A DNA stretch of 64,000 bases from JACPYM01 sp031423495 (GTDB lineage: Bacteria; Acidobacteriota; Blastocatellia; RBC074): positions 1 to 64,000 of the forward strand of contig JANPFP010000161.1 of the NCBI GenBank assembly GCA_031423495.1. Direction: 5' to 3'. Position numbers and translations under genes: made by a program. Below the pieces are notes generated by a model. The model was given only the letters and a program-made list of their open reading frames with translations, made no database searches and was not told the origin of the DNA. Of this stretch, positions 44,521 to 52,807 are shown piece after piece (the first letter of the stretch is position 1; each line of letters opens with the position of its first letter).

Positions 44521-45042
44521 TTACTTGCGCTGTTGCCTCGTATTCTGAATGAACTCTGGAGCCTTTGGCCCCACACCTGCGACTTGAATCGCCTCGCGTT
44601 GTTGGCTCAATAACGCTTTCATCAATTTGCTGTGCCAGCGAACGCTTTGTCCCTGACTGGCGTGTTCGGCCAGCGCCTGCATGCGAAACCAGCCGGATTC
44701 CAACTCATCAGCCAGCCGCGAAATTTGCGTAATGTCATAAGGCACAGCGATTTCGGCTGCGCCTAAGCGCGCAAACACCGCGAGATAACGCGCCGTAGCC
44801 CAATCAGGACAACTCAATCGCTTGCGGCCGATTTTCAACTCGATGCCCAACAGCGTGTGCTGAATCTGAACGTCAGAGGCCGTGCTATTGAGCATGAAGC
44901 TGCGCGTGCGTTGCGTGCGAACGCGTTCGGCATAAATCACCGCGAGTTGCTGTTCGCCTAACTGCGCCAATATCTCAGCCGCCGCCTGTTCAATCGGGCT
45001 GCTCTTTTTCAATTCCGAGGCTTTCGCTTCAGGCTTTTTCAT
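44521..45042 (-). CDS. Hypothetical protein
   Basis: 173 residues from ATG 45042, helical and soluble, with no recognised family. Visible features are a Lys-rich start (KKPEAKASELKKSS), a segment with conserved-looking turns (HTLLGIELKIGRKRLSCPDW) and a basic C-terminus. It is the furthest-upstream minus-strand gene before the divergent tolB gene. Coding is supported by length and codon use only. A longer frame to 45135 exists but crosses less typical sequence. Confidence 0.5.
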   Translation of the reverse strand: MKKPEAKASELKKSSPIEQAAAEILAQLGEQQLAVIYAERVRTQRTRSFMLNSTASDVQIQHTLLGIELKIGRKRLSCPDWATARYLAVFARLGAAEIAVPYDITQISRLADELESGWFRMQALAEHASQGQSVRWHSKLMKALLSQQREAIQVAGVGPKAPEFIQNTRQQRK

Positions 45043-45137
45043 CGTGACTATTTTCAGGGTAGCGCCACGACTCAAACACCTCTGGCACAGACGCCAATCT
45101 GATGTGAGTCGCTGGCAGGTTTCATTACTTTTCAAAC

Positions 45138-45205
<68 letters not shown>

Positions 45206-45215
<10 letters not shown>

Positions 45216-45322
45216 ATCCCCCAATCAGTTTTGCGCGCGCGTCGCCAGAGAAGCCGGCCGTTCCGCAGCGCTTCGGCCAATACCGTCTCGTAAGCCTGAC
45301 GTAATTTTGCGGGAAGTTGCAT
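45206..45322 (-). CDS. Doubtful 38-residue open frame
   Basis: ATG 45322 to a TAG inside the heptamer array. The peptide (MQLPAKLRQAYETVLAEALR, then NGRLLWRRARK) looks like an amphipathic helix, but there is no clear ribosome site. It may be a real small protein or a gene remnant cut off by the array. Confidence 0.22.
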
Positions 45323-45438
45323 TTTTTGTGTGCGCGGCGGTAGCCCATTTGCGCAAGTGATGGTAATCTCAGGCCAACGTATCGTTGCTGCCTCTCAACG
45401 TTCCGCGATACTGAATTCCGCGAAGTTTTACCGTAATT

Positions 45439-46755
45439 ATGAAAAAAGGTTTTGCTCTGTTTTGTCTGTGCGCGACCATCAGCTTGATGGCCCTCCGCAC
45501 CATACACGCCCAACAACCAGCGGTACAAACCCCGCCACCAACGACACCACAAGACGAACTCAAAAAACAAATCGGCACGATCATCGTCACGCCAGGCAAC
45601 GGCCCGATGCTGGCCGTCGCAGACTTTCAAGCCCGCGCTGGCGGACTCGACCAAGCCGTCGCCACCTTCAACGAAGTGCTGCTCGCCGACCTGCGGTTCG
45701 CGGGCATCGCCAATCTCGTAGGCAAAAGCCTTTATCCTAAAACCAAACTCGCCGACCCAGCTTCGCTCAAACCCGAAGAGTGGGCGAAGGATCCGGTCAA
45801 GGCCGATTACGTGAGCTTCGGCAATTTATTAAGTGCAACCGACGCGCAAGGTTTTCTGTATGACGTAAAGACCAACTCGCAATTGTTGAGCGCGCGTTTG
45901 AGTGGCGCTGACGTACGCGATTTGGCGCATCAGTTCGCCGATCAAATCGTGAAGATGCTGACTGGACAGGACGGCATCGCTACGTCAAAGCTCGCGTTTA
46001 TCGCCAACCGCGAAGTTCACTTGATGGATTACGACGGATTCGGCGGACGGCAATTTACGCGCGACGGTTCGATGGCGCTGTTCCCTTCGCTGGCGCTCGA
46101 CGGCTCGAGGTTGGCCTATGTCTCTTATCGGAGCGGACATCCGAACGTCGTCATCCGCAGCCTTGACGGACTCATCATCGGCTCGACGCAATTCAAGGCG
46201 ACGACGACTTCGCCCGTGATTGCGCCCGATGGGCGGCTCGCTTTTAGTTCGAGCAAAGACGGCGATTCGATGGAAATTTATGTCGCCAATGGTGACGGTT
46301 CGGGCGCACGCCGCTTGACGACGACGCGCAACGCCGTGAACATTTCGCCGCGCTGGAATCCGAAAACGGGGCGCGAAATTGCCTTCGTTTCAGATCGCGG
46401 CGGCGCTCCGCAAATTTACGTGATGAGCGCCGACGGCACGAACGAACGTCCGCTGTTGAGCCTCGGCGGACAAATGGATTCGCCCGCGTGGTCGCCCGAT
46501 GGACGCTATATCGCTTTCACCTGGAACGGCGGCGGCGGATTCAACATTTACGTTGCTGACGTAGCTACCGGGCAAACGCTCAGGCTGACCAGCGAAGGCC
46601 GCAACGAAAACGCCGCGTGGTCGCCCGACAGCCGCCATCTGGCCTTTCAATCAAACCGCACCGGACGCTGGGAAATCTGGGCGATGCACGTTGACGGCAG
46701 CGAACAACGACAATTGACACGCAACGGCGGACGGTCGCCTTCGTGGGCGAAATAA
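45439..46755 (+). CDS. tolB: Tol-Pal system beta-propeller protein TolB
   Basis: 438 residues with a signal peptide (ALFCLCATISLMALRTIHAQ). An N-terminal TolB domain (MLAVADFQARAGGLDQAVA, FNEVLLADLRFAGIANLVG) precedes a WD40-like propeller (NISPRWNPKTGREIAFVSDR, NAAWSPDSRHLAFQSNRTGR). TolB is periplasmic and binds Pal, keeping the outer membrane tethered during division. pal and cpoB follow in the same direction but after a small toxin-antitoxin cassette. tolQ, tolR and tolA are not upstream. Confidence 0.9.
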   Translation: MKKGFALFCLCATISLMALRTIHAQQPAVQTPPPTTPQDELKKQIGTIIVTPGNGPMLAVADFQARAGGLDQAVATFNEVLLADLRFAGIANLVGKSLYPKTKLADPASLKPEEWAKDPVKADYVSFGNLLSATDAQGFLYDVKTNSQLLSARLSGADVRDLAHQFADQIVKMLTGQDGIATSKLAFIANREVHLMDYDGFGGRQFTRDGSMALFPSLALDGSRLAYVSYRSGHPNVVIRSLDGLIIGSTQFKATTTSPVIAPDGRLAFSSSKDGDSMEIYVANGDGSGARRLTTTRNAVNISPRWNPKTGREIAFVSDRGGAPQIYVMSADGTNERPLLSLGGQMDSPAWSPDGRYIAFTWNGGGGFNIYVADVATGQTLRLTSEGRNENAAWSPDSRHLAFQSNRTGRWEIWAMHVDGSEQRQLTRNGGRSPSWAK

Positions 46756-46769
46756 TCTGGAGAAGTAGC

Positions 46770-46937
46770 ATGCAAGTGACTTATCACGGTAACGTCGAAG
46801 AGTTCGATGAGAGGTTCATTGAATCTGTGCAACACCTGTTCCCCAACAAATTACTCGAAATCACGGTTTGCGAGACTCCAGCAGTCGAAGAGGAAACGGA
46901 TAAAACCGATGACGGGCTTTCGGCCTCAACGAAATAA
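46770..46937 (+). CDS. Small protein of unknown function upstream of a PemK module
   Basis: 55 residues starting MQVTYHGNVEEFDERFIESV with an acidic C-terminus (VEEETDKTDDGLSASTK). ATG 46770 has GGAGAAG upstream. It starts 14 bp after tolB and precedes the antitoxin gene by 17 bp, so it probably belongs to the cassette. The fold is not recognised. Confidence 0.55.
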   Translation: MQVTYHGNVEEFDERFIESVQHLFPNKLLEITVCETPAVEEETDKTDDGLSASTK

Positions 46938-46954
46938 CAAGGAGAAGCTGACAT

Positions 46955-47206
46955 ATGACAGGCAATGTTTTATTACGCGCGCATTACGATGGCGCGCAAA
47001 TTCTTTTGGACGATCCGGCGACCCTAAGCCCGAACGCTCAACTGTTGATTGCGGTACTGCCAGACTCTGGGGAAAGCCTGGAAGCAGAGAGAGCCGATTT
47101 TTTCCGTATGGCCGCCGCCAGCCTGGAAAGAGCTTATGGCCCGGATGAACCCGAATACACATTGGATGATTTAATCGAGGTAAATCCCAATTATGAAAGA
47201 AGGTGA
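46955..47206 (+). CDS. Antitoxin-like protein paired with PemK/MazF toxin
   Basis: 83 residues: a short beta-rich start (LLRAHYDGAQILLDDPATL) and an acidic C-terminus (PDEPEYTLDDLIEVNPNYER) able to wrap a toxin. It precedes and overlaps the toxin gene by 14 bp, the usual order. Family not certain (DUF-type antitoxin). Confidence 0.6.
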   Translation: MTGNVLLRAHYDGAQILLDDPATLSPNAQLLIAVLPDSGESLEAERADFFRMAAASLERAYGPDEPEYTLDDLIEVNPNYERR

Positions 47207-47507
47207 CGTCGTCTTAGCTGATTTGCCTCAAGCTGATGGGCAATACAAATTACGGCCTGCCATTATTTTGCGCGCGATGCCACCTTTTAACGACTGGCTA
47301 CTATGCGGCATCAGTACGCAAAAGCATCAAGAGGTCGTGGGCTTTGACGAATTCATCACGCCTCTGGACGCCGATTATGCCAGCAGCAAACTTAGAGCCG
47401 GTTCACTCATCCGATTGGGTTTTTTGATCGTTTATGCAGATCATCAAATTCACGGCGTCATCGGTTCAATTTCTGAACTACGCCGCAAGCGTTTGTTACA
47501 AAACTGA
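47193..47507 (+). CDS. PemK/MazF-family endoribonuclease toxin
   Basis: 104 residues. MKEGDVVLADLPQADGQYKL, then RPAIILR, is the start of the PemK/CcdB barrel, followed by LLCGISTQ and SKLRAGSLIRLGFLIV, then IGSISELRRKRL. It cleaves RNA unless bound by its antitoxin. It sits inside the tol-pal group. Confidence 0.85.
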   Translation: MKEGDVVLADLPQADGQYKLRPAIILRAMPPFNDWLLCGISTQKHQEVVGFDEFITPLDADYASSKLRAGSLIRLGFLIVYADHQIHGVIGSISELRRKRLLQN

Positions 47508-47561
47508 GCGAACATCTGGTTCGCTAATCAATCAAAACTCTATTTAGGAGAACCCATAACC

Positions 47562-48566
47562 ATGTTTCGCACGCGCAGTAACTCCCCCAAACTTTGGCCC
47601 CTTTTCCTGCTGATATTGGCGGTGACGGGATTGCTCACCTCTTGCAAACCGCCGACCGCTAAACTCAAGGTCTCGAAAACCGAGATCAAGCAAGGTGATC
47701 CGATCACTGTCAGTTGGGAAACCAAAGACGCCAAAACCGTAGAGCTTAACGGCGAAAAGGTCGAAAAGATCGGCGCGAAAAGCATCGTGCCGAAAGAGAC
47801 TACGACGTTTGAAGTCGTCGCCAAAAAGGGCAAGAAAGAAGCCCGCGACAAGGCTAAGGTCGAAGTCACCGTCATCAAAGTTCCGGCGGCTACGATTACG
47901 TTAAGCGCCGAACCGAACACCATCGAATTGGGCAAGACGACCAAGCTGATGTGGTCAGCCGCGAATGCCCGCAATGTTACGATTCCTGGCTTGGGCGAAT
48001 TGCCCGCGAGCGGCGAACGCGAAGTCAGTCCGCGCGTTTCGACGACTTATACCGCGACGGCGTTGGGCGAAGGCGGCAACGCTTCGGCCAGCACGCGCGT
48101 GACAGTGAGCGACCCACCGCCACCGCCTCCGGCAGAACGTCCGCGCACAGTGGCTGAGAATCTGCCGCCGCCTGCGCCGCCGATTGCCGAAGTCTTCAAA
48201 ACAGTTTTGTTGCCGGTCTTTTTCGCGCTGGATAAGTCAGACATTTCTACGGCTGAGCAAGACAAGTTGCGGCGTGCGGCGGAATGGCTGCTCAAGCCTG
48301 ATCATCGCTCCATCGTGTTTCGCCTCGAAGGCATGTGCGACCCGCGCGGCACGGCGGAATACAATCTGGGCTTGGGAGATCGTCGTTCACGTGCGGTGAA
48401 AAACTTCTTGTTGAGTCTGGGTGTCGAAGAGGCGCGCATCGAAACCGTCAGTTACGGTTCTGAAAAAGCGCAAGGCACGGGCGAAGGCTCGACCGAGATG
48501 ACGCCTTCGTGGGCGAATGACCGACGCGCTGAGTTTGTTTATTTGCGCGGAGGCGAGAAACCTTAA
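47562..48566 (+). CDS. Peptidoglycan-associated lipoprotein (Pal) with Ig-like insertions
   Basis: 334 residues. The signal peptide ends in lipobox LLTSC (Cys about residue 28). Two Ig/bacterial-Ig-like segments (KVSKTEIKQGDPITVSWETK and TLSAEPNTIELGKTTKLMWS) and a Pro-rich linker follow. The OmpA-like domain has FALDKSDIS, CDPRGTAEYNLGLGDRRSRA, VKNFLLSLGV and NDRRAEFVYL. It anchors the outer membrane to peptidoglycan and binds TolB. The Ig-like pair is not usual for Pal; standard Pal is about 170 residues. A heptamer array follows its stop. Confidence 0.85.
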   Translation: MFRTRSNSPKLWPLFLLILAVTGLLTSCKPPTAKLKVSKTEIKQGDPITVSWETKDAKTVELNGEKVEKIGAKSIVPKETTTFEVVAKKGKKEARDKAKVEVTVIKVPAATITLSAEPNTIELGKTTKLMWSAANARNVTIPGLGELPASGEREVSPRVSTTYTATALGEGGNASASTRVTVSDPPPPPPAERPRTVAENLPPPAPPIAEVFKTVLLPVFFALDKSDISTAEQDKLRRAAEWLLKPDHRSIVFRLEGMCDPRGTAEYNLGLGDRRSRAVKNFLLSLGVEEARIETVSYGSEKAQGTGEGSTEMTPSWANDRRAEFVYLRGGEKP

Positions 48567-48600
48567 GTTAGTGGCTAGTGGTCAGTGGCTAGTGGCTAGT
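48567..48600. repeat. Single-arm GTGGCTA heptamer array after pal
   Basis: Period-7 units (GTTAGTG, GCTAGTG, GTCAGTG and variants) follow the pal stop directly, then a second, different array starts. Confidence 0.75.
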
Positions 48601-48609
48601 TCATTGGCT

Positions 48610-48717
48610 AACGGCATTCTCAATTCGCCATTCTCAATTCTTTTACAGGTATGGCGCTGATGAACAGCAAACAGATTTCTGTAGAAGAATTGAGAATGGT
48701 GAATTGAGAATGCCGTT
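48610..48717. repeat. Inverted repeat of period-7 GAATTGA/GAATGGT type
   Basis: Arms 48610-48640 and 48687-48717 are inverted copies with one mismatch in 31 bp. Each is built from 7-bp units (GAATTGA, GAATGGT, GAATTGA, GAATGCC). It lies between pal and cpoB. Confidence 0.88.
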
Positions 48718-48738
48718 GACCACTTTTACGAAGTGGCT

Positions 48739-49611
48739 ATGAAAATTTTCAACACAACAATTTGTTTTAGCGTGATGGTTACGCTGTTTTGCCTGCCAGC
48801 CTTCGCGCAAAAGAAAGAGCAGTGGGACAAAGTAGACCGTATGGCGATTCAACTCGAAGAACTCAAGACTGAGTTCATTCTGTTGCAGCGTTCGATGCAG
48901 GCCATGCAGGAAACTTTTAACAAGACCAATGGCGAATCGCGTACGTTGATCGAACAGATGGGCGACAACATCGCGGCGATTCGGCGGGCGCAGGCTTCGG
49001 TGACGACGAGCGCGACCGATACGGCTTCGCAAATTTCGGTGATGGGCGAACGCGCGACCGCTACGAACTCGCGGATAGAACGGCTGTCAGAACAATTCGC
49101 CCAGTTGAAAAAGCTGATCGAAGACATTCCGAAAATGCCTACGTTCACGCAACTGACGCCGGGCAATGCCGAACAATTATTTGCCGCAGCTTATAGCGAT
49201 TATTCGCGCGGCAATTACGACTTAGCGATTTCAGAGTTTAAGCAATACGTCGAGACTTATCCTTCGTCAGAACTCGCCGACAACGCGCAATACTGGATTG
49301 GCGAAATCCTTTACGCGCAAAAGAAACTGCCCGAAGCGATTGCCGAATTTGAGAAGGCTGCGCTCATCAACGCACAAGGCGACAAGACGCGCGTGGCCTT
49401 ATACAAACGCGCGCTCGTGTTGCTTGAGATGGGCAAGAAAGACGATGCCGTCGCGCAGCTTCTTTCGTTGACGAAAAATTACGCCAACACGAATGAGGCG
49501 GCATTGGCTACGCAACAACTGCAACAGATTGCGCCCGAAGCGCTCGCACCGCCGCCTGCACCGGTGACTGCGCCTGCGCCGGTAGCACCACCGAAAAAGA
49601 AAAAACCATAA
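48739..49611 (+). CDS. cpoB: Tol-Pal coordinator CpoB (YbgF) with TPR domain
   Basis: 290 residues. A signal peptide (TTICFSVMVTLFCLPAFAQ) and an N-terminal trimerising coiled coil (RMAIQLEELKTEFILLQRSM) precede the YbgF-type TPRs (YSDYSRGNYDLAISEFKQYV, ELADNAQYWIGEILYAQKKL). CpoB couples outer-membrane constriction to septal peptidoglycan synthesis. A Pro/Lys tail (PAPVAPPKKKKP) ends it. ATG 48739 chosen; GTG 48733 would add two residues. A GTAG palindrome follows the stop. Confidence 0.9.
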   Translation: MKIFNTTICFSVMVTLFCLPAFAQKKEQWDKVDRMAIQLEELKTEFILLQRSMQAMQETFNKTNGESRTLIEQMGDNIAAIRRAQASVTTSATDTASQISVMGERATATNSRIERLSEQFAQLKKLIEDIPKMPTFTQLTPGNAEQLFAAAYSDYSRGNYDLAISEFKQYVETYPSSELADNAQYWIGEILYAQKKLPEAIAEFEKAALINAQGDKTRVALYKRALVLLEMGKKDDAVAQLLSLTKNYANTNEAALATQQLQQIAPEALAPPPAPVTAPAPVAPPKKKKP

Positions 49612-49614
49612 ACC

Positions 49615-49645
49615 GTAGGGCAGGATTAAATCCTGCCCTACTTTT
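49615..49645. terminator. GTAG-type palindrome with T run
   Basis: A 13-bp perfect stem GTAGGGCAGGATT, one base, and the reverse complement, then CTTTT. It starts three bases after the cpoB stop, fits a terminator and is also a lone GTAG-type REP. Confidence 0.7.
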
Positions 49646-49660
49646 CAGGAGACACGACTG

Positions 49661-51283
49661 ATGACGATGATGAACACTCCCCTGACGATGCGCGTGTTGA
49701 TGGAACGCGGGCCGTTGTATGCCTCTGACACCGAGATCGTCTCAAAAACCCGTGACGGCATTCATCGCTACACTTACGCCGATATGGGACGCCGCGCGAA
49801 ACAGCTTGCCAATGCGTTGACGAAGCTCGGCATCAAGCAAGGCGACCGCGTAGCCACCCTCGCCTGGAACTCTTATCGCCACCTCGAAATTTATTACGCC
49901 GTGCCTTGCATGGGTGCGGTGCTGCACACTTTGAATTTGCGGCTCTCGGCGGAACATCTCGCTTACATCATCAACCACGCCGAAGACAGTGTGATTTGCG
50001 TAGACGACGAGTTGTTGCCCCTGCTCGAACGCATCGGCGATCAACTCACCGGCGTCAAGCATTTCATCGTGTTAAGCAACAGCGGAGCTTATTCAACCAA
50101 ACTCGGCCCCGCGCACAATTACGAAGATTTGATTGGCGGCGAAAGCACTGAGTTCGCGTGGCCTGAACTCGACGAAAACGCGCCGATGGGTTTGTGTTAC
50201 ACCAGCGGCACGACGGGCAATCCGAAAGGCGCGATGTATACGCACCGGTCGAATTACCTGCACACCGTTACGCAATGCATGGCCGACGGCATGGGCGTCA
50301 AAGGCGCAGACACCGTGATGGCCGTTGTGCCGATGTTTCACGCCAACGCCTGGGGCTTGCCTTACGCCGGTTGCACCGTCGGGTTCAAACAAGTTTTTTG
50401 CGGCCCGATGATGGACGGCCCTTCGATCTGCCAATTGTTGCAGGATGAAAAAGTGACGGTCACGGCGGGCGTGCCTACGATTTGGATGGGTGTCAAAGCG
50501 GAACTCGAAGCGAACCCCGGTAAGTATGATTTGTCTTCGTTGCGCGCGATGACTTGCGGCGGATCGGCTCCGCCGCGTGCGCTGATTGACTGGTTCGAAA
50601 CCACGCTCAACATAGATTTCATTCAAGCCTGGGGGATGACTGAAACGAGTCCGCTCGGTTCGGTCGCGCGCCTCAAAGGCAAGATGGCGGATTGGCCGCG
50701 CCCCAAACAACTCGACGTGAAACAACGCTGCGGCATCATCGCCGCCGGACTTGAAGCGCGCATCGTCAGTGAAGACGGCACGGAAGCCGCGCACGACGGC
50801 GTAGCCATGGGCAAGCTGCTCGTACGCGGCCCGTGGATCGTCAGCGAATACTACAAAGCCGACGCGCCCGAACGTTTTCCTGACGGATGGTTCGACACAG
50901 GCGACATCGCTACGATGGATGCCGAGGGCTACCTCGCCATCGCCGACCGCGACAAAGACGTAATCAAGAGCGGCGGCGAATGGATTTCATCCGTAGATTT
51001 AGAGAACGCGATCATGGCCGTGCCCGGCGTCGCCGAAGCCGCCGTCATCGGCGTCAATCATCCGCGCTGGCAAGAGCGTCCGATGGCTTGCGTCGTCCTG
51101 AAAGCCGGAGCCGAAGTCACGCAAGATCAAATCAACGAACACCTCGTCACAAAATCCGGCATCGCCAAATGGTGGCTGCCCGACGAAATCAAATTCGTCG
51201 AAGCCATCCCCAAAACCAGCGTCGGCAAATTCGATAAAAAGGTGATTCGTCAGCAATACAAAGATTACGTATTGCCTGGATAA
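49661..51283 (+). CDS. Long-chain fatty-acid CoA ligase (AMP-forming)
   Basis: 540 residues. YTSGTTGNPKGAMYTHRSN is the AMP-binding P-loop, and WGMTETSPLGSV, GWFDTGDIATMDAEGYLAIA and DRDKDVIKSGGEWISSVDLE are the adenylate-forming signature; KTSVGKFDKKVI has the catalytic Lys. It activates fatty or related acids to acyl-CoA, cytoplasmic or membrane-associated. Best resemblance is to the medium/long-chain FadD-like group. Strong AGGAGA upstream. Confidence 0.92.
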   Translation: MTMMNTPLTMRVLMERGPLYASDTEIVSKTRDGIHRYTYADMGRRAKQLANALTKLGIKQGDRVATLAWNSYRHLEIYYAVPCMGAVLHTLNLRLSAEHLAYIINHAEDSVICVDDELLPLLERIGDQLTGVKHFIVLSNSGAYSTKLGPAHNYEDLIGGESTEFAWPELDENAPMGLCYTSGTTGNPKGAMYTHRSNYLHTVTQCMADGMGVKGADTVMAVVPMFHANAWGLPYAGCTVGFKQVFCGPMMDGPSICQLLQDEKVTVTAGVPTIWMGVKAELEANPGKYDLSSLRAMTCGGSAPPRALIDWFETTLNIDFIQAWGMTETSPLGSVARLKGKMADWPRPKQLDVKQRCGIIAAGLEARIVSEDGTEAAHDGVAMGKLLVRGPWIVSEYYKADAPERFPDGWFDTGDIATMDAEGYLAIADRDKDVIKSGGEWISSVDLENAIMAVPGVAEAAVIGVNHPRWQERPMACVVLKAGAEVTQDQINEHLVTKSGIAKWWLPDEIKFVEAIPKTSVGKFDKKVIRQQYKDYVLPG

Positions 51284-51304
51284 CTGATTGCGATATGTGG
51301 CTAC

Positions 51305-51424
51305 GCGAAGCGTGTCCGTAGCCCGACTGTTAAAGAGGGCTACCTCGGCATTGCGCCCGCTGGAATCAATAAGCGCAATTGCAAGGCAGCCCTCTTTAAC
51401 AGTCGGGCTACGGACACGCTTCGC
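51305..51424. repeat. REP-like inverted pair (GTGTCCGTAGCCC family), 40-bp arms
   Basis: Arms 51305-51344 and 51385-51424 are inverted with one mismatch. They contain GTAGCCC...GGGCTAC and the core ACTGTTAAAGA. A diverged copy is at 5589-5694. Confidence 0.9.
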
Positions 51425-51436
51425 TTTTTATCTGTT

Positions 51437-52030
51437 ATGAAACCAATCATCACACCAGCTCCCGACGGGTTCGACATCATCCTTTTCGCCACGCAAGCCG
51501 ACTGGCGCAAGTGGCTGGCAAAACAGCACGCCAAAGCGCCGGGCTTGTGGCTGCGCTTTGCGAAGAAAGGTTCAGGCGTAGCGTCGGTCACTTACGAAAA
51601 AGCGTTAGACGTGGCCTTGTGTTACGGCTGGATTGACGGACTGAAGAAAAAATACGACGAGCAAACTTATATGCTGCGCTTCACGCCGCGCGGCGCGCGC
51701 AGCGTCTGGTCGAAGATCAATCGCAACAAAGTCCTCGCCCTCATCGAATCAAACCAGCTGCAGCCCGCCGGGCTCGCCGCCATCGAACGCGCCAAACAAA
51801 ACGGCCAATGGGAGGCGGCCTATGATGGGCAAAGCACGATGGAAGTGCCCGATGACTTGCAAGCGGCACTCAATAAAAACGCGAAGGCCAAACAATTTTT
51901 CGCTACATTGGATAAAGTGAACCGCTACGCGATTTTGTTTCGGCTGCAAACGGCAGTGAAAGCTGAGACGCGCGCTAAACGCTTGCGGCAATTCGTCGAG
52001 ATGCTGGAACGCGGAGAGAAGCTGCACTAA
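51437..52030 (+). CDS. YdeI/OmpD-associated-like protein
   Basis: 197 residues. FATQADWRKWLAKQHAKAPG, ALDVALCYGWIDGLKKKYDE, YMLRFTPRGARSVWSKINR and AIERAKQNGQWEAAYDGQ are the YdeI-family blocks. The family is probably cytoplasmic and its biochemistry is unknown. It is preceded by a REP pair and converges with the vapC gene. Confidence 0.88.
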   Translation: MKPIITPAPDGFDIILFATQADWRKWLAKQHAKAPGLWLRFAKKGSGVASVTYEKALDVALCYGWIDGLKKKYDEQTYMLRFTPRGARSVWSKINRNKVLALIESNQLQPAGLAAIERAKQNGQWEAAYDGQSTMEVPDDLQAALNKNAKAKQFFATLDKVNRYAILFRLQTAVKAETRAKRLRQFVEMLERGEKLH

Positions 52031-52054
52031 AGCAGGATGAGCAGCCTGAGCATT

Positions 52055-52483
52055 TCAAGGGATGACTTCAAGCGTCGCGCCATCTGTCAACCGATAAAGA
52101 TAGAAGTCGTCATCCAATGTGAAGACCTGTCGCAACCCCAAACTTTCCGCTACGACTACCAACGAGGCGTCGGCCAAGTCCATCGGCGTGTCGGCGTATT
52201 TCGTCATCAGTTCGCGCATCCGCAGTTGTTCAGTCGGCGACAAATCGTGCGCTTTCAAATAGCCGTTCGCCAGCAAACTCCACAAAGAATCTTGTGCCTG
52301 ATGCCCTCCGGTTTGATGCAACAGATACATGGCTTCTGTCAGGCAAGGCCAAGTGGTCAATAGCGGCTGCTTTGATAAACGCCGACCAGCAGCTACGACT
52401 TGCGCATGCTCCGGGTCTTTGCGATCCAGCAGCGCTACCAATACGCCCGCATCAACCAAAACAGTCCGCGACGCCACGCTCAC
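52055..52483 (-). CDS. PIN-domain toxin (VapC-like)
   Basis: 142 residues with the acidic PIN residues in LVDAGVLVALLDRKD, LTEAMYLLHQ and MDLADASLVVVAE, and HDLSPTEQLRMRELMTKYAD between them. PIN toxins cut RNA. It overlaps the upstream antitoxin gene by 4 bp. Confidence 0.85.
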   Translation of the reverse strand: MSVASRTVLVDAGVLVALLDRKDPEHAQVVAAGRRLSKQPLLTTWPCLTEAMYLLHQTGGHQAQDSLWSLLANGYLKAHDLSPTEQLRMRELMTKYADTPMDLADASLVVVAESLGLRQVFTLDDDFYLYRLTDGATLEVIP

Positions 52484-52803
52484 AATCGGCCTTCCTGTTT
52501 CTTTTGCATCACATATTGTGTGAAGCGTTGCCCTGTGTTGCGCGAATGCGCTTCGCCAGTGCCTTCAACGACACCGACGTAATCACCCAGCCAATCAATC
52601 AACGATTCCTGCGATTCATCGCCATTGACGGCTGTTGCTGGCAGAACAGCTTCCTCGACGTGCGAACCGTTCATGCCGTTGGACTGCAATTGCTGCAATC
52701 CGTCGCGCAAAAGCTGTTGCGCCAATTCGTCGGACGTTAAGCCGCGCCGCTGCGATTGCGCAGCCAAGGCGCTTTCAATTTCTGGTGTTAGTGCAATCAT
52801 CAT
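52480..52803 (-). CDS. VapB-like antitoxin
   Basis: 107 residues starting IALTPEIESALAAQSQRRGL, then TSDELAQQLLRDGL, a short ribbon-helix-helix-like DNA-binding start, then an acidic linker and a basic tail. Directly followed (overlapping) by the PIN gene. Starts at 52803 or the next ATG (52800); GAGG is upstream. It lies 4 bp after the lipoprotein gene, so all three may share a transcript. Confidence 0.75.
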   Translation of the reverse strand: MMIALTPEIESALAAQSQRRGLTSDELAQQLLRDGLQQLQSNGMNGSHVEEAVLPATAVNGDESQESLIDWLGDYVGVVEGTGEAHSRNTGQRFTQYVMQKKQEGRL

Positions 52804-52807
52804 TTCT

